Source: an uncultured Paenibacillaceae bacterium
GTDB taxonomy: Bacteria > Bacillota > Bacilli > Paenibacillales > CALAME01
NCBI GenBank assembly: GCA_937983035.1
Contig: CALKAN010000291.1
Span: 1-6,960, forward strand
DNA: 6,960 bases
Reading direction: 5' to 3'
Part shown: in pieces, positions 6,431 through 6,960 of the stretch
Layout of the letters: each line of letters opens with the position of its first letter
Numbering within the stretch: the first letter of the stretch is position 1
Notes under the pieces: model-generated
Seen by the model: the letters and a program-made list of their open reading frames with translations, nothing else
What the model was told of the DNA's origin: nothing
The model's database searches: none
Made by a program: the position numbers and the translations under genes

Positions 6431-6960
6431 ATGCCGCTTCAGTTCAAAGTGTTAAAATCCAATTACCCGGTGCCGAATTGGTGGGAGACGTCCGTTGAGC
6501 ATGTATCGAAAGTGCTGACGGATCAGGTGAAACATGGCAAATTAACTGAACTTGCAGCATCGCCGTGAGGTCATCCTGTTTACGCAGTCATGTACGGGGA
6601 GCCGGAACCGGAGTGGAAAGGAACGGCCAATTTCAATTCCGCGATCGGCGCAGGCAAACCCGAAGCCTATTACGCGCGCAGCAAGCGCCGGCGGCCGGTG
6701 CTCATGGTCATCGCCGGCATTCATGGACACGAAGTGGAAGGCACGGCAGCCGCCATGTCGCTGATTCATATTCTCGAAACTGGAAAAGATGCGAGCGGCG
6801 CCGACCAATCTGCTCTGGCGGATAAGTTGAAACGATGCCGCGTAATCGTCGTGCCGCAGGCGAATCCGGACGGAAGAATGCGCATGCCTTACCGCGGCTG
6901 GATCGGATTGCCGCAGGAAGAAATGACGGGGATATGTTCCGTATATTGATACAGCACTTG
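6431..6960 (+). pseudogene. M14-family zinc carboxypeptidase, interrupted by in-frame TGA and probable second lesion (right end outside window)
   Basis: From the ATG at 6431 the frame reads MPLQFKVLKSNYPVPNWWET and on to codon 45, then hits TGA at 6566-6568 (codon 46). The same frame resumes at once with GHPVYAVMYGEPEPEWKG, then VLMVIAGIHGHEVEGTAAAM, where H98 and E101 form the HxxE zinc-binding pair of M14 peptidases, and NPDGRMR (145-151), the usual substrate-binding segment. Similarity therefore continues across the stop in one frame, so it is a nonsense change rather than a frameshift (for example from GGA or CGA). After GWIGLPQEEMTG the frame gives only ICSVY and a TGA at 6947-6949, where the family normally continues to a third zinc His. 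This suggests a second frameshift or deletion near 6920-6940. M14 proteins of this type hydrolyse peptides, often cell-wall or exogenous ones; the intact product's substrate is unknown. No signal peptide is evident. A sequencing error, or a 119-residue product from ATG 6590, remains possible. Confidence 0.8.

Noticed and set aside
6566..6568. TGA as a selenocysteine codon
   Set aside because: M14 carboxypeptidases have no catalytic Cys/Sec at this point, I see no obvious selenocysteine-insertion hairpin just after it, and a further lesion seems to follow.

Overview
The window looks like a chromosomal accessory locus from a Paenibacillus-like member of the Paenibacillaceae (Bacillales). This is inferred from gene content: a GntR regulator fused to a solute-binding-protein domain, a family-1 solute-binding lipoprotein, a very large secreted heparinase II/III-type protein and an M14 zinc carboxypeptidase with a strong AAGGAGG ribosome-binding site. 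Genes have mixed base composition and the single real intergenic region is AT-rich. No rRNA, tRNA, CRISPR array or insertion sequence was seen.

Layout. From about 6200 down to 1, three genes run on the minus strand as an apparent operon: the GntR/solute-binding fusion regulator (4562-5956), a lipid-anchored sugar-type solute-binding protein (3153-4541), and a heparinase II/III-family protein (starts at 3134, runs off the left edge after at least 1044 codons). The gaps are only 20 and 17-18 bases and no terminator separates them. The heparinase frame is open over the whole first 3.1 kb, so the many shorter plus-strand frames there are antisense shadows. On the plus strand, starting at 6431, lies the front part of an M14-type zinc carboxypeptidase gene. 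It has an in-frame TGA at codon 46 and loses family resemblance shortly before another TGA at 6947, so it is probably a pseudogene.

The divergent intergenic region (5957-6430) is the most interesting part. It has a good sigma-A-type promoter for the minus-strand operon (TTGACA, 18 bases, TACAAT). Around it sit six copies of a 13-base element close to CTGGTTCAYAAAA: two on the plus strand 30 bases apart on one side, three on the minus strand 31 and 30 bases apart on the other, and one minus-strand copy over the expected transcription start. This looks like an undescribed phased operator array.

How the genes may work together (inference). The lipoprotein captures an oligosaccharide outside the cell, the heparinase-like enzyme cleaves a (probably uronic-acid-containing) polysaccharide at the cell surface, and the cytoplasmic fusion regulator uses a related binding domain to sense an imported product and control its own operon. 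The ABC permeases one would expect are not in the window.
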